The position numbers and the translations under genes were made by a program. Positions 16,542 through 26,274 of a stretch of 64,000 bases of DNA are shown here, piece after piece (the first letter of the stretch is position 1; every line of letters begins with the position of its first letter). A model generated the notes under the pieces. The model ran no database searches, was not told the DNA's origin, and saw only the letters and a program-made list of their open reading frames with translations. The DNA comes from Polynucleobacter asymbioticus (lineage in GTDB: Bacteria > Pseudomonadota > Gammaproteobacteria > Burkholderiales > Burkholderiaceae). The DNA lies in assembly GCF_018687575.1 (NCBI RefSeq), contig NZ_CP061297.1:186001-250000 (forward strand). Reading direction: 5' to 3'.

Positions 16542-17450
16542 ATGAGTCAAGCTACTTCCGCTGAGTTACATACCGACCCCACCCAATTTCCTGGTGTGGA
16601 TGTCTATGCGGTCGCAGGCAACCCCATCTCACATAGCAAATCGCCTGCCATCCATAAACGGTTTGCTGAGCAGTCAAATCAAAAAATGCATTACGGGCTT
16701 TTGCAGCCTGAACTTGGTGAATTCAAAACCGTTGTGCAAGCGTTCTTTGCTGCTGGCGGAAAAGGGATGAATGTCACCGTACCATTTAAGTTGGATGCCC
16801 AAGCACTTGCGGATGTATTAACACCGCGTGCGCAGCTCGCCGGAGCTGTAAATACTTTGCGCATTGAAGATGGAAAAATCTTTGGTGACAATACTGATGG
16901 TGCTGGCTTAGTCAGAGACTTATTGGCGCAGGGAATTCAGATTCAAGGTGCTCGAATCTTATTGCTGGGAGCGGGCGGTGCTTCACGTGGAGTGCTTGGA
17001 CCTTTGCTAGAGCAGTCGCCTAAAGAGCTCATCATTGCCAATCGATCGAATGCTAAAGCTGATGAATTAGTGCAATTGTTTCGTGATTCGGCTAGCTCCC
17101 TCAATGTTGTTCTACAAGCAGTGACTTTGGGTGACCTGGAGGATGCTGCTAAGACTACATCTCCTTTTGATCTCATTATTAATGCAACTGCAGCCGGCCT
17201 ATCCGATGCATCGCCGATTAGCGATCTAGCTGCAAGCAATATCTTTATTCCAAAATCGTTTGCCTATGACATGGTCTATGGCAAAGCTACTGCGTTTATG
17301 CAACAAGCATTACATCGCGGTGCACGGGTGAGTGATGGCTTGGGCATGCTAGTAGAGCAGGCTGCTGACGCCTTCTTAATCTGGCGCGGCTCTCAGTTTG
17401 CTGATGCGATTGATCCTCGCGCTGTATTGGCAGAGCTTCGTACTTCCTAG
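16542..17450 (+). CDS. aroE: shikimate dehydrogenase
   Basis: NADP-dependent reduction of 3-dehydroshikimate. Typical residues: shikimate site SHSKS (30-34), catalytic Lys83 in NVTVPFK and Asp119 in DNTDGAG, and nucleotide loop GAGGASRG (143-150). At 302 residues it is slightly longer than the E. coli enzyme (272) because of an N-terminal lead of about 20 residues before [10 protein letters not shown]. mtgA follows after 17 bases. Confidence 0.96.
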   Translation: MSQATSAELHTDPTQFPGVDVYAVAGNPISHSKSPAIHKRFAEQSNQKMHYGLLQPELGEFKTVVQAFFAAGGKGMNVTVPFKLDAQALADVLTPRAQLAGAVNTLRIEDGKIFGDNTDGAGLVRDLLAQGIQIQGARILLLGAGGASRGVLGPLLEQSPKELIIANRSNAKADELVQLFRDSASSLNVVLQAVTLGDLEDAAKTTSPFDLIINATAAGLSDASPISDLAASNIFIPKSFAYDMVYGKATAFMQQALHRGARVSDGLGMLVEQAADAFLIWRGSQFADAIDPRAVLAELRTS

Positions 17451-17467
17451 TTTCTGGCTGAGCTTTG

Positions 17468-18208
17468 ATGCGCTGGCTTTCTTATCTCCTGAAATGTTTG
17501 CTGGGTGGTTTTATTGCCATGCAAATCTACTTTGTCATTCAGATTGGAATGTGGGCGGCGCTGGATCCAAGTAGTACTGCATTTCAGAGGGCGGAGCGTT
17601 GGCGCCTTTGTGGCCTGTCTTGGTCTTGCTCAGTGAAGTCAAACTGGGTTCCTTACGAAAAGATCTCTAGCAATCTCAAGCGTGCTGTTTTAGTGAGTGA
17701 AGATGACATCTTCTTTCAGCATATGGGTGTGCGATTTGAGGATATGAAAAAAGCTTGGACTAAAAATGCACAGCTCAACCAACCAGGGGGTAAAGCTAAA
17801 ACCGCTTTACGTGGTGGCTCCACTATTACTCAACAACTAGCAAAGAATCTTTTTCTCTCTTCCGAGCAGAATTATTTTCGCAAAGGACAGGAACTCATCA
17901 TTACAGGCTTACTCGAGGTCATGCTGCCCAAGCAGAGATTATTCGAAATCTATTTGAACTCGGTAGAGTGGGGTGAAGGAATCTTTGGTATTGGCGCCGC
18001 CTCTCAGCATTACTATGGGGTTAAGCCGGCATTGCTTGATCGAGAGCAGTCTGCAGCTTTGGCTTCAGCATTACCAGCGCCGAAGTGTTTTGACAAAGCG
18101 CAATACTGTCGTAAGGCCAATATTCACTTCCCGACACGGCAAGACTTTATTTTGGAAAATATGGATAGAGTGGCTTTAGCGCCCACTCCAAAACCAAAGG
18201 CGCGATAG
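17468..18208 (+). CDS. mtgA: monofunctional biosynthetic peptidoglycan transglycosylase
   Basis: GT51 enzyme that polymerises lipid II into glycan strands, anchored in the inner membrane by the N-terminal hydrophobic segment (about 8-30). Family motifs: VSEDDIFFQHMG with the catalytic Glu, GGSTITQQLAKNLFLS, RKGQELIITGLLEV, EIYLNSVEWGEGIFGIGAAS. Length 246 is normal. The ATG at 17468 is preferred over the TTG just before it. It shares a wall-building role with mpl and uppP in this window. Confidence 0.96.
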   Translation: MRWLSYLLKCLLGGFIAMQIYFVIQIGMWAALDPSSTAFQRAERWRLCGLSWSCSVKSNWVPYEKISSNLKRAVLVSEDDIFFQHMGVRFEDMKKAWTKNAQLNQPGGKAKTALRGGSTITQQLAKNLFLSSEQNYFRKGQELIITGLLEVMLPKQRLFEIYLNSVEWGEGIFGIGAASQHYYGVKPALLDREQSAALASALPAPKCFDKAQYCRKANIHFPTRQDFILENMDRVALAPTPKPKAR

Positions 18209-18234
18209 GTCTGTTGTAACTCGATCTAACATTT

Positions 18235-19080
18235 TTATTTACTAGCTGCAGCACTTAACGCATCTCTAGTGGTGATGGCTGCTTTTCTAGCGGCTTCAGC
18301 AAAATCACTGCCTGAGCTCGCATACAAGATTGCTCTGGAAGAGTTGATCATCATGCCCGTGCCTGGCTGATTGGGGATGCCCCCAGCTTTAACGGTGGCA
18401 TCGATATCGCCACCCTGAGCACCAATGCCGGGAATGAGTAATGGCATCTTGCCCACAATAGATCGTACTTTGGCAATTTCTTCAGGGAAGGTTGCGCCAA
18501 CTACGAGACTAATTTGGCCAGAGGTATTCCACTGTTGTGCTGCGAGTTTGGCAACGTGCAGATAGAGCGGCTCACCATTCGGGGTGACATTCAGAAACTG
18601 AAGGTCAGAGCCCCCTGGGTTGGAGGTGCGGCATAAAACAATCACACCCTTGCCTGCGTGCTTTAGGTAAGGCTCGATTGTGTCAAAGCCCATGTAAGGG
18701 TTAACGGTCACCGCATCTGCACCGTAGCGCTCAAAAGCCTCTAGGGCATAGTGGTCGGCAGTGCTGCCGATATCGCCGCGCTTGGAGTCCAGAATAACGG
18801 GGATATGGGGGTATTTGTCTTTCAGGTATCGAGTCAGCTTTTCAAGCTGGGCTTCAGCTCTTTGGGAGGCAAAGTAAGCAAACTGGGGCTTAAAGGAGCA
18901 GACGGTATCCGCAGTAGCGTCAGCGATCTCGCGGCAGAACTCAAAAATCCCCTCAGTCTTACCCTGAAACACAGCGGGTAGACGCTGAGGATCCGGATCA
19001 AAGCCCACACACAACATGCTGCCTTGGGAAGCCCATGCAGACTGGAGTTGTTGGGTAAAGGTATTTGGGCTAGAGTTCAT
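18235..19080 (-). CDS. pyrF: orotidine 5'-phosphate decarboxylase (subfamily 2)
   Basis: Last step of UMP synthesis. The catalytic Lys/Asp network is visible in [13 protein letters not shown] (Lys100, Asp103), with [11 protein letters not shown] at the N-terminus and PGIGAQGGD near the C-terminus; 281 residues matches the longer subfamily 2. It is transcribed divergently from corA, 74 bases away. No clear ribosome binding site. Confidence 0.97.
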   Translation of the reverse strand: MNSSPNTFTQQLQSAWASQGSMLCVGFDPDPQRLPAVFQGKTEGIFEFCREIADATADTVCSFKPQFAYFASQRAEAQLEKLTRYLKDKYPHIPVILDSKRGDIGSTADHYALEAFERYGADAVTVNPYMGFDTIEPYLKHAGKGVIVLCRTSNPGGSDLQFLNVTPNGEPLYLHVAKLAAQQWNTSGQISLVVGATFPEEIAKVRSIVGKMPLLIPGIGAQGGDIDATVKAGGIPNQPGTGMMINSSRAILYASSGSDFAEAARKAAITTRDALSAAASK

Positions 19081-19154
19081 TGGGATTAGGCTTATTTTAG
19101 TGAAACTGTCATGAGCTATAGGATAAACTAGCGACCATTCCTTAGGAGTTCACC

Positions 19155-20126
19155 ATGATCAACTTGTTCGTCCTGCAAAATGGCCGCCTCTCTCAAGAGC
19201 AAGTGGAAGATCGCAATGAATTGTTGCAATACTCCAACCCTATCTGGATCGATGTAGTTGACCCTGAAGAGGAAGAGCTTCTATGGATTAAAGAGGCTTT
19301 TGGCGTTCTTTTGCCTGAATTGGATGATTTGGGTGACTTAGAAGCTTCTGCGCGTTATTTCGAGGCAGATGACGGCCACCTCCATATTCGTACTGATTTC
19401 CTATTGGATGAAGAAGAAACTTCTCGTAACGTGCGAGTTGCTTTCGTCATGACCAAGCAAGTTTTGTTCTCTATTCATGATGAAGATTTGCCAGTATTCC
19501 GTTTAGTGCGTTTGCGTGCCCGTTTGCGTCCTGGTTCAGTAAGTAATGCAAAAGACGTTTTATTAGATTTGTATTCCACTGATGCTGAGTATTCCGCCGA
19601 TGCTTTGGAAGAGGTTTATGAAAACCTCGAGCAAGCAGGTAAGCGCGTTCTGCAAGATGACATCACTGATAACGATGCAGAAGAAGTGCTCGAAACGATT
19701 GCCAAGGAAGAAGATACCAACGGACGCATTCGTCGTAATGTGATGGATACCCGCCGCGCATTGTCTTTCTTAATGCGAAGCAAGTTATTGTCTGATGAGC
19801 AGCAAGAAGAAGCGCGTCAGATTTTGCGAGACATTGATTCACTAGAAAACCACACTGCCTTCTTGTTCGATAAGATTAACTTCTTGATGGATGCGACAGT
19901 CGGTTTTATTAATTTGAACCAAAGTAAGATCATCAAGATCTTCTCAGTAGTATCTGTTGCTTTAATGCCGCCTACTCTATTGGCTAGTGTGTGGGGTATG
20001 AACTTCCGCTACATGCCAGAGCTAGAAGAGACTTGGGGTTATCCAGTCGCCATTATTTCTATGGTGATTTCAGCGATGATTCCACTAGGCTACTTCCGCC
20101 ATAAGGGCTGGTTAAGCTCACGCTAA
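19155..20126 (+). CDS. corA: CorA-family magnesium/cobalt transporter
   Basis: Pentameric inner membrane Mg2+ channel. The acidic N-terminal cytoplasmic domain (about 1-260) is followed by two C-terminal transmembrane helices with the selectivity motif GMN at 281-283 (YGMN-like SVWGMNFRYMPE) and a short basic tail. The 323 residues fit the family. The ribosome binding site TTAGGAG is well placed before the ATG. It ends at a terminator hairpin that overlaps the end of the convergent pncC. Confidence 0.95.
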   Translation: MINLFVLQNGRLSQEQVEDRNELLQYSNPIWIDVVDPEEEELLWIKEAFGVLLPELDDLGDLEASARYFEADDGHLHIRTDFLLDEEETSRNVRVAFVMTKQVLFSIHDEDLPVFRLVRLRARLRPGSVSNAKDVLLDLYSTDAEYSADALEEVYENLEQAGKRVLQDDITDNDAEEVLETIAKEEDTNGRIRRNVMDTRRALSFLMRSKLLSDEQQEEARQILRDIDSLENHTAFLFDKINFLMDATVGFINLNQSKIIKIFSVVSVALMPPTLLASVWGMNFRYMPELEETWGYPVAIISMVISAMIPLGYFRHKGWLSSR

Positions 20127-20137
20127 TTCTGTAGTAC

Positions 20138-20157
20138 TGCCTTATTAGGCATTTTTT
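20138..20157 (+). terminator. Rho-independent terminator of corA
   Basis: Short stem TGCCT / AGGCA with loop TATT followed by six T residues. It overlaps the stop codon of the convergent pncC gene. Confidence 0.6.
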
Positions 20158-20669
20158 GGTTTAAGTAATTCCAGAAATTTCGAGAGCGCAAAATCACGCG
20201 CTTGTTCTCGCACAATTTGGCGATCGCCGTTGAAGTGCTTAGTCAGCGTGGCGGTATTGATGACATCATTTCCAATACTTTCTTTAATCGCCCAGCCAAA
20301 GCAGACAGTGCCAACTGGTTTTTCTGGGGACCCACCTGTTGGCCCAGCAATGCCAGTAATGGAGATGGCAGCGTTGACATTGGCATTACGAAGTGCCCCC
20401 TCAGCCATGGCTTTAGCAACTTGCTCGCTAACCGCGCCAAAGGATTCAATCATTTCTACTGGAACATCTAAGCATTCAGATTTCGCAGCATTGCTATAGG
20501 TGATGTAGCCTCGCTCTAGCCAATCGCTTGAGCCAGCTAAATCCGTTAGAGTTCCGCAGACAAGGCCGCCGGTGCAGGATTCAGCCAGAGCAATTTTCCA
20601 AGCTCGACTGATTAAGGTCAGCGCAATCGCTCTCGCTAATTCATGCTGAGGATCGTTGTTATTTTTCAT
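20145..20669 (-). CDS. pncC: CinA C-terminal-type nicotinamide-nucleotide amidohydrolase
   Basis: Deamidates nicotinamide mononucleotide in pyridine nucleotide recycling. The 174-residue protein corresponds to the CinA_C domain alone: ALAESCTGGLVCG near the N-terminus and SITGIAGPTGGSPEKPVGTV in the middle. I chose the ATG at 20669 because it overlaps the pgpA stop (ATGA) and starts a sensible MKNNNDPQ; the longer open frame to 20765 lies inside pgpA. Translation is probably coupled to pgpA. Confidence 0.93.
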   Translation of the reverse strand: MKNNNDPQHELARAIALTLISRAWKIALAESCTGGLVCGTLTDLAGSSDWLERGYITYSNAAKSECLDVPVEMIESFGAVSEQVAKAMAEGALRNANVNAAISITGIAGPTGGSPEKPVGTVCFGWAIKESIGNDVINTATLTKHFNGDRQIVREQARDFALSKFLELLKPKNA

Positions 20670-21247
20670 GAGAGGTAGCTCAATCCAATATGTAAAAGCG
20701 CAATGGTGAGTAGGGTGAAAAATGCTGCAGCCAAATCGTCGGCAATGATTCCAAAGCCGCGCCAAAGTATTAAACCAAAATTGGATGGAGAGGAATTATC
20801 GCCATCTGCTAATTTTTTAAAGTGTCGATCAATCATTTCAATCGGACCTGGCTTGACGGCATCAAAGAATCTGAAAAGTACAAACGCCAAAATCTGCATC
20901 CACAAGTTTGTAGGCATGATGAAGATCAATACAAGCCAGAAGGCGACAACTTCATCCCACACAATTCCGCCAAAATCTTTTTTGCCTAACTCTTCGCTGA
21001 CTTGTCCGCAGATCCAGCAGCCTAGCAGTATTCCAGTTCCAATGATCCACAGCCAAGCTTCGGTAGAAAGAAAATATTCTCCTATCAGGAATGCGACCCA
21101 AGCCCATAGTGTTCCTGCGGTGCCAGGGGCGAATGGCGCTAAACCACTACCCATGCCGAATGCTAGGGCGCGACTAGGTTTACTAAATACCCATTTGAGG
21201 CTGGGATTTAATGAGGAGGAGTCTGGCGCATTAGTTCGGGTATTCAT
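20666..21247 (-). CDS. pgpA: phosphatidylglycerophosphatase A
   Basis: Removes the phosphate from phosphatidylglycerol phosphate in the inner membrane. Family motif APFAPGTAGTLWAW near the N-terminus, then WDEVVAFWLVL and several hydrophobic helices; 193 residues. The first 25 residues form a polar lead. Both ends overlap neighbours by ATGA (thiL upstream, pncC downstream), so the three genes form one coupled operon. Confidence 0.95.
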   Translation of the reverse strand: MNTRTNAPDSSSLNPSLKWVFSKPSRALAFGMGSGLAPFAPGTAGTLWAWVAFLIGEYFLSTEAWLWIIGTGILLGCWICGQVSEELGKKDFGGIVWDEVVAFWLVLIFIMPTNLWMQILAFVLFRFFDAVKPGPIEMIDRHFKKLADGDNSSPSNFGLILWRGFGIIADDLAAAFFTLLTIALLHIGLSYLS

Positions 21248-22266
21248 GCGAAGTGATCAAAAGATTTCAATAGTAAATTGGCTTCTTGAATGTTTAATGG
21301 TTTCCCATCGTTACCGATGATGTGTATCTCAGGTGTTGAGTGTTGCATGGATTTGATGCTGCCAATTTGAGTCAGCGGAAGATTGAGTTCTGCACTGATT
21401 TTGGCGATGGCATCTCGCTGATTACCAGGAGCGGTAAAACACAGCTCGTAATCATCCCCGCCACTTGCGGCGCATTGGTTTTGGATGGCTTGTGATTGCT
21501 TGAGTAGGATGCTGGATTTCGGAATTCTGCCTAAGAAGACTTCAGCGCTTTTGCCAGACTCATCGAGGATATGTTTGAGATCGCCTAATAGGCCATCAGA
21601 GACATCCAAAGCGGAGTTGGCAATGCCTCTTAAGGCAATGCCTAAATCCAGCCTCGGAGTTGGTCGATGCATGCGCCCTTCAATGCTTGCCAAATCCTCT
21701 TGAGGTAATTGAATTTCATGACGCAGTGCAGCAAGAGTAAGTCTGGCATCGCCAACAGTTCCTGAAACCCAAATGTCATCACCCTCTAATGCCCCTGATC
21801 TACGAATGGCTTTCTCTGTCGGAATACTGCCAAAAGCAGTGATACAAATATTGAGTGGGCCGGCAGTGGTATCGCCACCAATTAGCGGGCAGTTGTAATG
21901 ATTTGCAATAGCAAATAATCCCTTGCTAAAGGCTTCCAGCCATGCTGAATTAGGCCCTGGTAAGGCTAACGCTAAAGTAAAGCCCAATGGCTTAGCACCC
22001 ATGGCTGCCAGGTCTGAGAGGTTGACTGCTAGGGCTTTCCAGCCCAGCCACTCTGGATTGGCGTCCGGGAAAAAGTGTCTGCCTGAGACCAGCATATCGC
22101 TGGTTATGGCAATTTCTTCGCTAGGGTCGATTTTTAGTAAGGCGCAGTCATCACCAATTCCCAATTTCACGGAGCCGGGATTCTTTCTGAGCATGAGTTC
22201 TGACTGCGTTTTAAAGAAGCGCTGAATCAGGTCAAATTCGCCAAGTGAGGAAGTTTGAGATTGCAT
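21244..22266 (-). CDS. thiL: thiamine-monophosphate kinase
   Basis: Phosphorylates thiamine monophosphate to the diphosphate cofactor, which is also needed by transketolase encoded at 26275. Seen: GIGDDCALLK, LAVNLSDLAAMGAKPLG and GGDTTAG, all typical of the PurM-like fold. The start MQSQTSSLGEFDLIQRFF at 22266 gives 340 residues and keeps clear of the divergent maeB; a longer frame to 22386 would overlap that gene and add unrelated residues. The thiL-pgpA pair is a common operon in proteobacteria. Confidence 0.96.
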   Translation of the reverse strand: MQSQTSSLGEFDLIQRFFKTQSELMLRKNPGSVKLGIGDDCALLKIDPSEEIAITSDMLVSGRHFFPDANPEWLGWKALAVNLSDLAAMGAKPLGFTLALALPGPNSAWLEAFSKGLFAIANHYNCPLIGGDTTAGPLNICITAFGSIPTEKAIRRSGALEGDDIWVSGTVGDARLTLAALRHEIQLPQEDLASIEGRMHRPTPRLDLGIALRGIANSALDVSDGLLGDLKHILDESGKSAEVFLGRIPKSSILLKQSQAIQNQCAASGGDDYELCFTAPGNQRDAIAKISAELNLPLTQIGSIKSMQHSTPEIHIIGNDGKPLNIQEANLLLKSFDHFA

Positions 22267-22280
22267 GCCCCATTTTATGG

Positions 22281-22305
22281 CTCTTGGGAGTCCTCCACCC
22301 GAGAG
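22281..22305. repeat. hairpin-forming repeat between thiL and maeB
   Basis: CTCTTGGG and CCCGAGAG (one G-T wobble) flank nine bases in the 72-base divergent spacer. It would be in the maeB leader or serve as an operator. No T-tract follows. Confidence 0.3.
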
Positions 22306-22338
22306 GAATAGAATTAGAAGCTTGAATACGTCTGATTG

Positions 22339-24678
22339 ATGAGTGAACTGATGAGTAAACCAAGCAATAGCAGTAAAGAACAGCAAATAGCGGATTTAAG
22401 AGCAGCCGCTCTCCACTATCACGAGTTTCCTGTCCCAGGAAAAATCGAAATTGCCCCAACAAAGCAGTTAACCAATCAGCGAGACCTAGCGCTGGCCTAT
22501 ACACCTGGTGTTGCTGCAGCCTGCGAAGAGATTGCTAAAGACCCTGCCAACGCATTCCGTTACACAGCCCGCGGCAATTTAGTCGGCGTAATTACTAACG
22601 GTACAGCTGTCTTAGGCTTAGGAAATATTGGTCCATTGGCAAGCAAGCCGGTGATGGAGGGTAAAGCAGTTCTCTTTAAGAAATTTGCTGGTATCGATGT
22701 ATTCGATATTGAAGTGAATGAAAATGATCCAGACAAATTAGTTGAAATCATTGCTGCGCTTGAGCCCACTTTTGGTGGTATCAATTTAGAGGACATCAAA
22801 GCACCAGATTGTTTTGTAGTCGAACGCAAGTTACAAGCGCGCATGAAGATTCCGGTCTTCCATGACGATCAACATGGAACTGCGATCGTGGTCGCTGCTG
22901 CAATTCTCAATGGCTTGAAGGTTGTTGGTAAAGACGTGGGTAACGTGAAGCTAGTTACCTCGGGTGCTGGCGCTGCCGCATTAGCTTGTTTGGACTTATT
23001 GGTTGACCTCGGTATCCCACGAAAAAATATTTGGGTAACTGACTTAGCTGGTGTTGCCTATAAAGGCCGTAAAGAATTAATGGATCCTGAGAAGGAGCCG
23101 TTCTGCCAAGAGACAGAACTGCGTACACTCGATCAAGCAATTGAAGGTGCAGATATTTTCTTGGGTCTTTCTGCTGGCGGTGTTCTCAAGCAAGACATGG
23201 TCAAGAAGATGGCGCCTAAGCCATTGGTCTACGCCTTAGCAAATCCAACCCCAGAGATTCTTCCTGAAGAGGTAAAGGAAGTTCGTCCTGATGCAGTGAT
23301 GGCAACTGGCCGTACCGATTATCCAAACCAGGTTAATAACGTATTGTGCTTTCCATTCATCTTCCGTGGTGCATTAGACGTTGGCGCCACTACCATTACA
23401 CGTGGCATGGAAGTCGCCGCTGTTAAGGCTGTAGCGGAATTGGCACAAGCTGAGCAGAGCGAAGTAGTCACCTCTGTGTACGGTATTGAGAACTTATCTT
23501 TTGGTCCAGAATATTTAATTCCGAAGCCATTTGACCCACGTTTGATTACTGTTATCGCACCTGCAGTTGCTAAGGCGGCGATGGATGATGGTGTTGCTCA
23601 ACGTCCGATTAAAGACTTTGATGCGTACCGTAATCAGTTACAACAATTTGTGTACCATTCCGGCACCTTGATGAAGCCATTGTTTAGCATTGCTAAACGA
23701 GTGCCTGCTGCACAAAAACGTATTGTGTTTGCTGAGGGTGAGGATGAGCGTGTATTGCGCGCAGTACAAATCATCATTGACGAGCATTTAGCGACACCAA
23801 TTTTGATTGGCCGTCCTGCAGTCATTGAGCATCGCATTGGTAAGTTTGGCTTGCGCATTAAAGCGGGTGAAGATTTTGAGATTGTGAACCCGGAGAGTGA
23901 TTCACGTTTCCGTGATTTCTGGCAAACCTACTTAGCTTTGACAGAGCGTAAAGGTGTTACTGAATCTTTCGCTAAGCTTGAAATGCGTCGTCGTAATAGC
24001 CTCATTGGTTCAGTGATGATTACCAAAGGCATGGCTGATGGAATGATTTGTGGAACCGTTGGAAACTTAGCAACACACTTGAAATATGTTGACGAAGTAG
24101 TGGGTCGTGAACCTGGCGCCAATGTTTATGGCGCAATGTCAGGACTGATTTTGCCGGGACGCCAAGTATTTTTGTTAGACACCCACGTTAATATTGATCC
24201 AACTGCAGAGCAATTGGCTGAGTTGACATTGATGGCCGCGAGCGAAATGCGTAAATTAGGCTTGGCGCCTAAGGTTGCACTCTTATCCCATTCCAACTTT
24301 GGTTCAAGCAGCGCTCCTTCCGCAGTCAAAATGCGTGAAGTATTGGCTTTGATTCAAAAGGCAGATCCAACTCTCGAGGTTGATGGTGAAATGCATGGCG
24401 ATAGCGCTTTGGATGAAACCATTCGTGCTACTGCAGTGACTTCGTCTCCTCTAAAAGGCGATGCCAACTTGCTAGTGTTGCCGAATATTGATGCTGCCAA
24501 CATTTCCTACAACTTGCTCAAGACTGCTGCTGGTAACGGTATTGCAATCGGCCCATTGCTCTTAGGTGCTGCTAAGCCGATTCATATTCTGACGCCATCT
24601 GCTACTGTGCGCCGTATCGTCAATGTCACCACTTTGGCGGTAGTTGAGGCAGCAAGTAACGCCAGAGGTGTAGCTTAA
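22339..24678 (+). CDS. maeB: NADP-dependent malic enzyme with C-terminal phosphotransacetylase-like domain
   Basis: Oxidative decarboxylation of malate to pyruvate. Residues to about 430 form the malic enzyme ([41 protein letters not shown]), and about 450-775 form a PTA-like domain ([43 protein letters not shown]). Such hybrid enzymes of about 760 residues are standard in proteobacteria; the PTA part is usually regulatory (acetyl-CoA) rather than catalytic. The ATG at 22339 is used; TTG 22336 and ATG 22351 are alternatives. It is followed by AT-rich inverted repeats. Confidence 0.96.
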   Translation: MSELMSKPSNSSKEQQIADLRAAALHYHEFPVPGKIEIAPTKQLTNQRDLALAYTPGVAAACEEIAKDPANAFRYTARGNLVGVITNGTAVLGLGNIGPLASKPVMEGKAVLFKKFAGIDVFDIEVNENDPDKLVEIIAALEPTFGGINLEDIKAPDCFVVERKLQARMKIPVFHDDQHGTAIVVAAAILNGLKVVGKDVGNVKLVTSGAGAAALACLDLLVDLGIPRKNIWVTDLAGVAYKGRKELMDPEKEPFCQETELRTLDQAIEGADIFLGLSAGGVLKQDMVKKMAPKPLVYALANPTPEILPEEVKEVRPDAVMATGRTDYPNQVNNVLCFPFIFRGALDVGATTITRGMEVAAVKAVAELAQAEQSEVVTSVYGIENLSFGPEYLIPKPFDPRLITVIAPAVAKAAMDDGVAQRPIKDFDAYRNQLQQFVYHSGTLMKPLFSIAKRVPAAQKRIVFAEGEDERVLRAVQIIIDEHLATPILIGRPAVIEHRIGKFGLRIKAGEDFEIVNPESDSRFRDFWQTYLALTERKGVTESFAKLEMRRRNSLIGSVMITKGMADGMICGTVGNLATHLKYVDEVVGREPGANVYGAMSGLILPGRQVFLLDTHVNIDPTAEQLAELTLMAASEMRKLGLAPKVALLSHSNFGSSSAPSAVKMREVLALIQKADPTLEVDGEMHGDSALDETIRATAVTSSPLKGDANLLVLPNIDAANISYNLLKTAAGNGIAIGPLLLGAAKPIHILTPSATVRRIVNVTTLAVVEAASNARGVA

Positions 24679-24695
24679 GGCTTAGTAGCAGACCT

Positions 24696-24731
24696 TTATT
24701 TATGTTAGTTAGCAATAACTAACATAAATAA
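24696..24731. repeat. long AT-rich hairpin downstream of maeB
   Basis: Sixteen-base perfect stem (core ATTTATGTTAGTTA / TAACTAACATAAAT) with loop GCAA, a GNRA-type tetraloop. The flanking sequence is A+T-rich, not a clean T-tract, so it could be a weak terminator, an mRNA-end stabiliser or a protein-binding palindrome. Confidence 0.6.
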
Positions 24732-24734
24732 TTA

Positions 24735-24759
24735 TTATATAAATCAATGGTTTATATAA
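24735..24759. promoter_or_regulatory. AT-rich inverted repeat upstream of the barstar-like gene
   Basis: TTATATAAA and TTTATATAA flank seven bases, 58 bases before the start at 24817. Both arms contain TATA stretches resembling -10 elements, so this may be an operator-promoter region. No -35 element is clear. Confidence 0.4.
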
Positions 24760-24816
24760 AATGTACTGTAAATGGGCTTGATTTGATGGCGTGTTAAGGG
24801 TAACCTAGCACCCATC

Positions 24817-25437
24817 ATGAATAATCGCTCTGAAAACGGCACTACAGTAAGCTTCGACGAACACAGTCGCGCTGAAAGTTGGGATAGTAACGATCGACTT
24901 GAAACAGAGTCGTCTGCTGCCAACATCTATGCTGAGGGTGGTTTATCTCGTTTACAAACCTATGCAGCAAATCAAGTTTCGGGGAAAAAAGTGACAGCTT
25001 CTTGGCGTGCCGCTTTGGCCGTTCGCGATGCCGGACCGCCGGCAATGTTGCGCAGTGTGCGCCCTAATATCGTGCAATCTATTCGTGCTTTCCGCACTCC
25101 TGATCTCCAGGAGGCGGCTACAGAGCTTGGTCAGCACTTCATTTACGCTAATTGTGCAAATGCAATGACTAAAGGCGAAGTGTTGGAAGCGATTGCGATT
25201 GCCTATACATTTACCAAGCAACAGGCTAAGAATTTCGATCCTTTGCTAGATGCTTTGACGACTACGGTTGATAAGTCTGGCCCACAGCCAGGTTTCGTAG
25301 TGGTACTAGAAGGTTTGCCTTGTACTCAGAAGTTTGACAAAGAAGCTCGCGAGACCCTCTTAGATGTATTCCGTGATGCTGTGGACTTCTGGTCTGAGCG
25401 ACGTACGCCTTATCGCGTGTTCTACTCTTTTGCTTAA
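24817..25437 (+). CDS. barstar-family protein
   Basis: Barstar-like fold in the C-terminal half (about 110-205): a helix with KGEVLEAIAIAYTF, then KNFDPLLDALTTTV, which mirrors the NLDALWD region of barstar, and FVVVLEGLP, then LLDVFRDAVDFWSER. Barstar inhibits the ribonuclease barnase by binding its active site. The first 110 residues are an extension of unclear role with no recognised domain. No barnase-like toxin is visible nearby, so the function in this organism is unknown. No good ribosome binding site precedes the ATG. Confidence 0.75.
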   Translation: MNNRSENGTTVSFDEHSRAESWDSNDRLETESSAANIYAEGGLSRLQTYAANQVSGKKVTASWRAALAVRDAGPPAMLRSVRPNIVQSIRAFRTPDLQEAATELGQHFIYANCANAMTKGEVLEAIAIAYTFTKQQAKNFDPLLDALTTTVDKSGPQPGFVVVLEGLPCTQKFDKEARETLLDVFRDAVDFWSERRTPYRVFYSFA

Positions 25438-25460
25438 GCAGTAAATCCATAAAACAGCAC

Positions 25461-25486
25461 AAATCGCCTCTACTTGAGGCGATTTT
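25461..25486. terminator. hairpin between the barstar-like gene and rsmE, possibly a bidirectional terminator
   Basis: Ten-base stem AAATCGCCTC / GAGGCGATTT with loop TACTT and short T runs on both strands. The stop codon of rsmE lies within the hairpin, so it forms the shared 3' end of the two convergent genes. Confidence 0.6.
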
Positions 25487-26231
25487 GCATTTCTGGATCC
25501 CAAATGCTATGAACAGCAGTAATTGCCACAATGCCAGCAGTCTCAGTTCTCAATACCCGGTCCCCTAAAGAAACAATCTGATAGCCAGCTGCTTGAGCTT
25601 GCGCCTCTTCTTCGGGCGAGTGTCCACCTTCAGGGCCAATCATCAAAATAATATCTTGTGGCGGACTGCTGATTAAGACTGAATACAGGCTTTTGTCGGT
25701 ATCAGGGCTTAAAAGTAGTTTAAGTGTTGCTTTTTGTGGCTTCTTTAGATAACTTTCAAAACTTTGTATGGGCTCTACTGAAGCTAAAACGGTTCGATCG
25801 CATTGCTCACAGGCTGCCTGAACAATGCCCTCCCAGTGCAAAAGGCGTTTTTGAGCCCGCTCCGCATCACTGGAGCGTGTTAATTTGATGACTGAGCGCT
25901 CACACTGCAGTGGGGCAATGACTTGAGCGCCGGTCTCAATAACCTTTTCTACCACCCAGTCCATCTTGTCGCCACCAGCTAGGCCTTGTGCAAGGGTGAT
26001 GGCGTAGGGGCTCTCACGATGGGTATCTTGACGAATATTACTTAACTCTGCTTCCCCCGACTTATTGCCAAGAGCAAGCAATTTTGCCTGGGCAACTTGG
26101 CCTTTGCCATCAAAGATTGGGAAGGATTCACCAACTTGGATACGTCGCACGCGCAAGTGATGTGCGAGCTCAGGGGTGAGGGTATTTGGCTTTTGGGTTT
26201 CCCATGGCCCGGGAAGATAAAATTGAGGCAT
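25470..26231 (-). CDS. rsmE: 16S rRNA (uracil(1498)-N3)-methyltransferase
   Basis: SPOUT-class enzyme that methylates U1498 of 16S rRNA. Features: N-terminal PUA-like part with HHLRVRRIQVGE, then KMDWVVEKVIETGAQ, and the knotted SAM-binding region LMIGPEGGHSPEEE with SLGDRVLRTETAGIVA. Length 253 is typical. It is convergent with the barstar-like gene and divergent from tkt, 43 bases from its start. Confidence 0.96.
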   Translation of the reverse strand: MPQFYLPGPWETQKPNTLTPELAHHLRVRRIQVGESFPIFDGKGQVAQAKLLALGNKSGEAELSNIRQDTHRESPYAITLAQGLAGGDKMDWVVEKVIETGAQVIAPLQCERSVIKLTRSSDAERAQKRLLHWEGIVQAACEQCDRTVLASVEPIQSFESYLKKPQKATLKLLLSPDTDKSLYSVLISSPPQDIILMIGPEGGHSPEEEAQAQAAGYQIVSLGDRVLRTETAGIVAITAVHSIWDPEMQNRLK

Positions 26232-26274
26232 TACTGAAATATAGCTAATTAATTTCCTAGAGACCCAATTTACG

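Noticed and set aside
20703..21320. Plus-strand open frame of 205 codons opposite pgpA
   Set aside because: Low-complexity shadow of pgpA and the thiL end; the minus-strand genes show clear family motifs and ATGA coupling.
22267..22386. N-terminal extension of thiL
   Set aside because: The extra residues overlap the divergent maeB start, do not resemble ThiL, and MQSQTSSLGEFDLI gives the normal length.
22339..24678. MaeB-PTA fusion as a novel architecture
   Set aside because: This hybrid malic enzyme layout is standard in proteobacteria.
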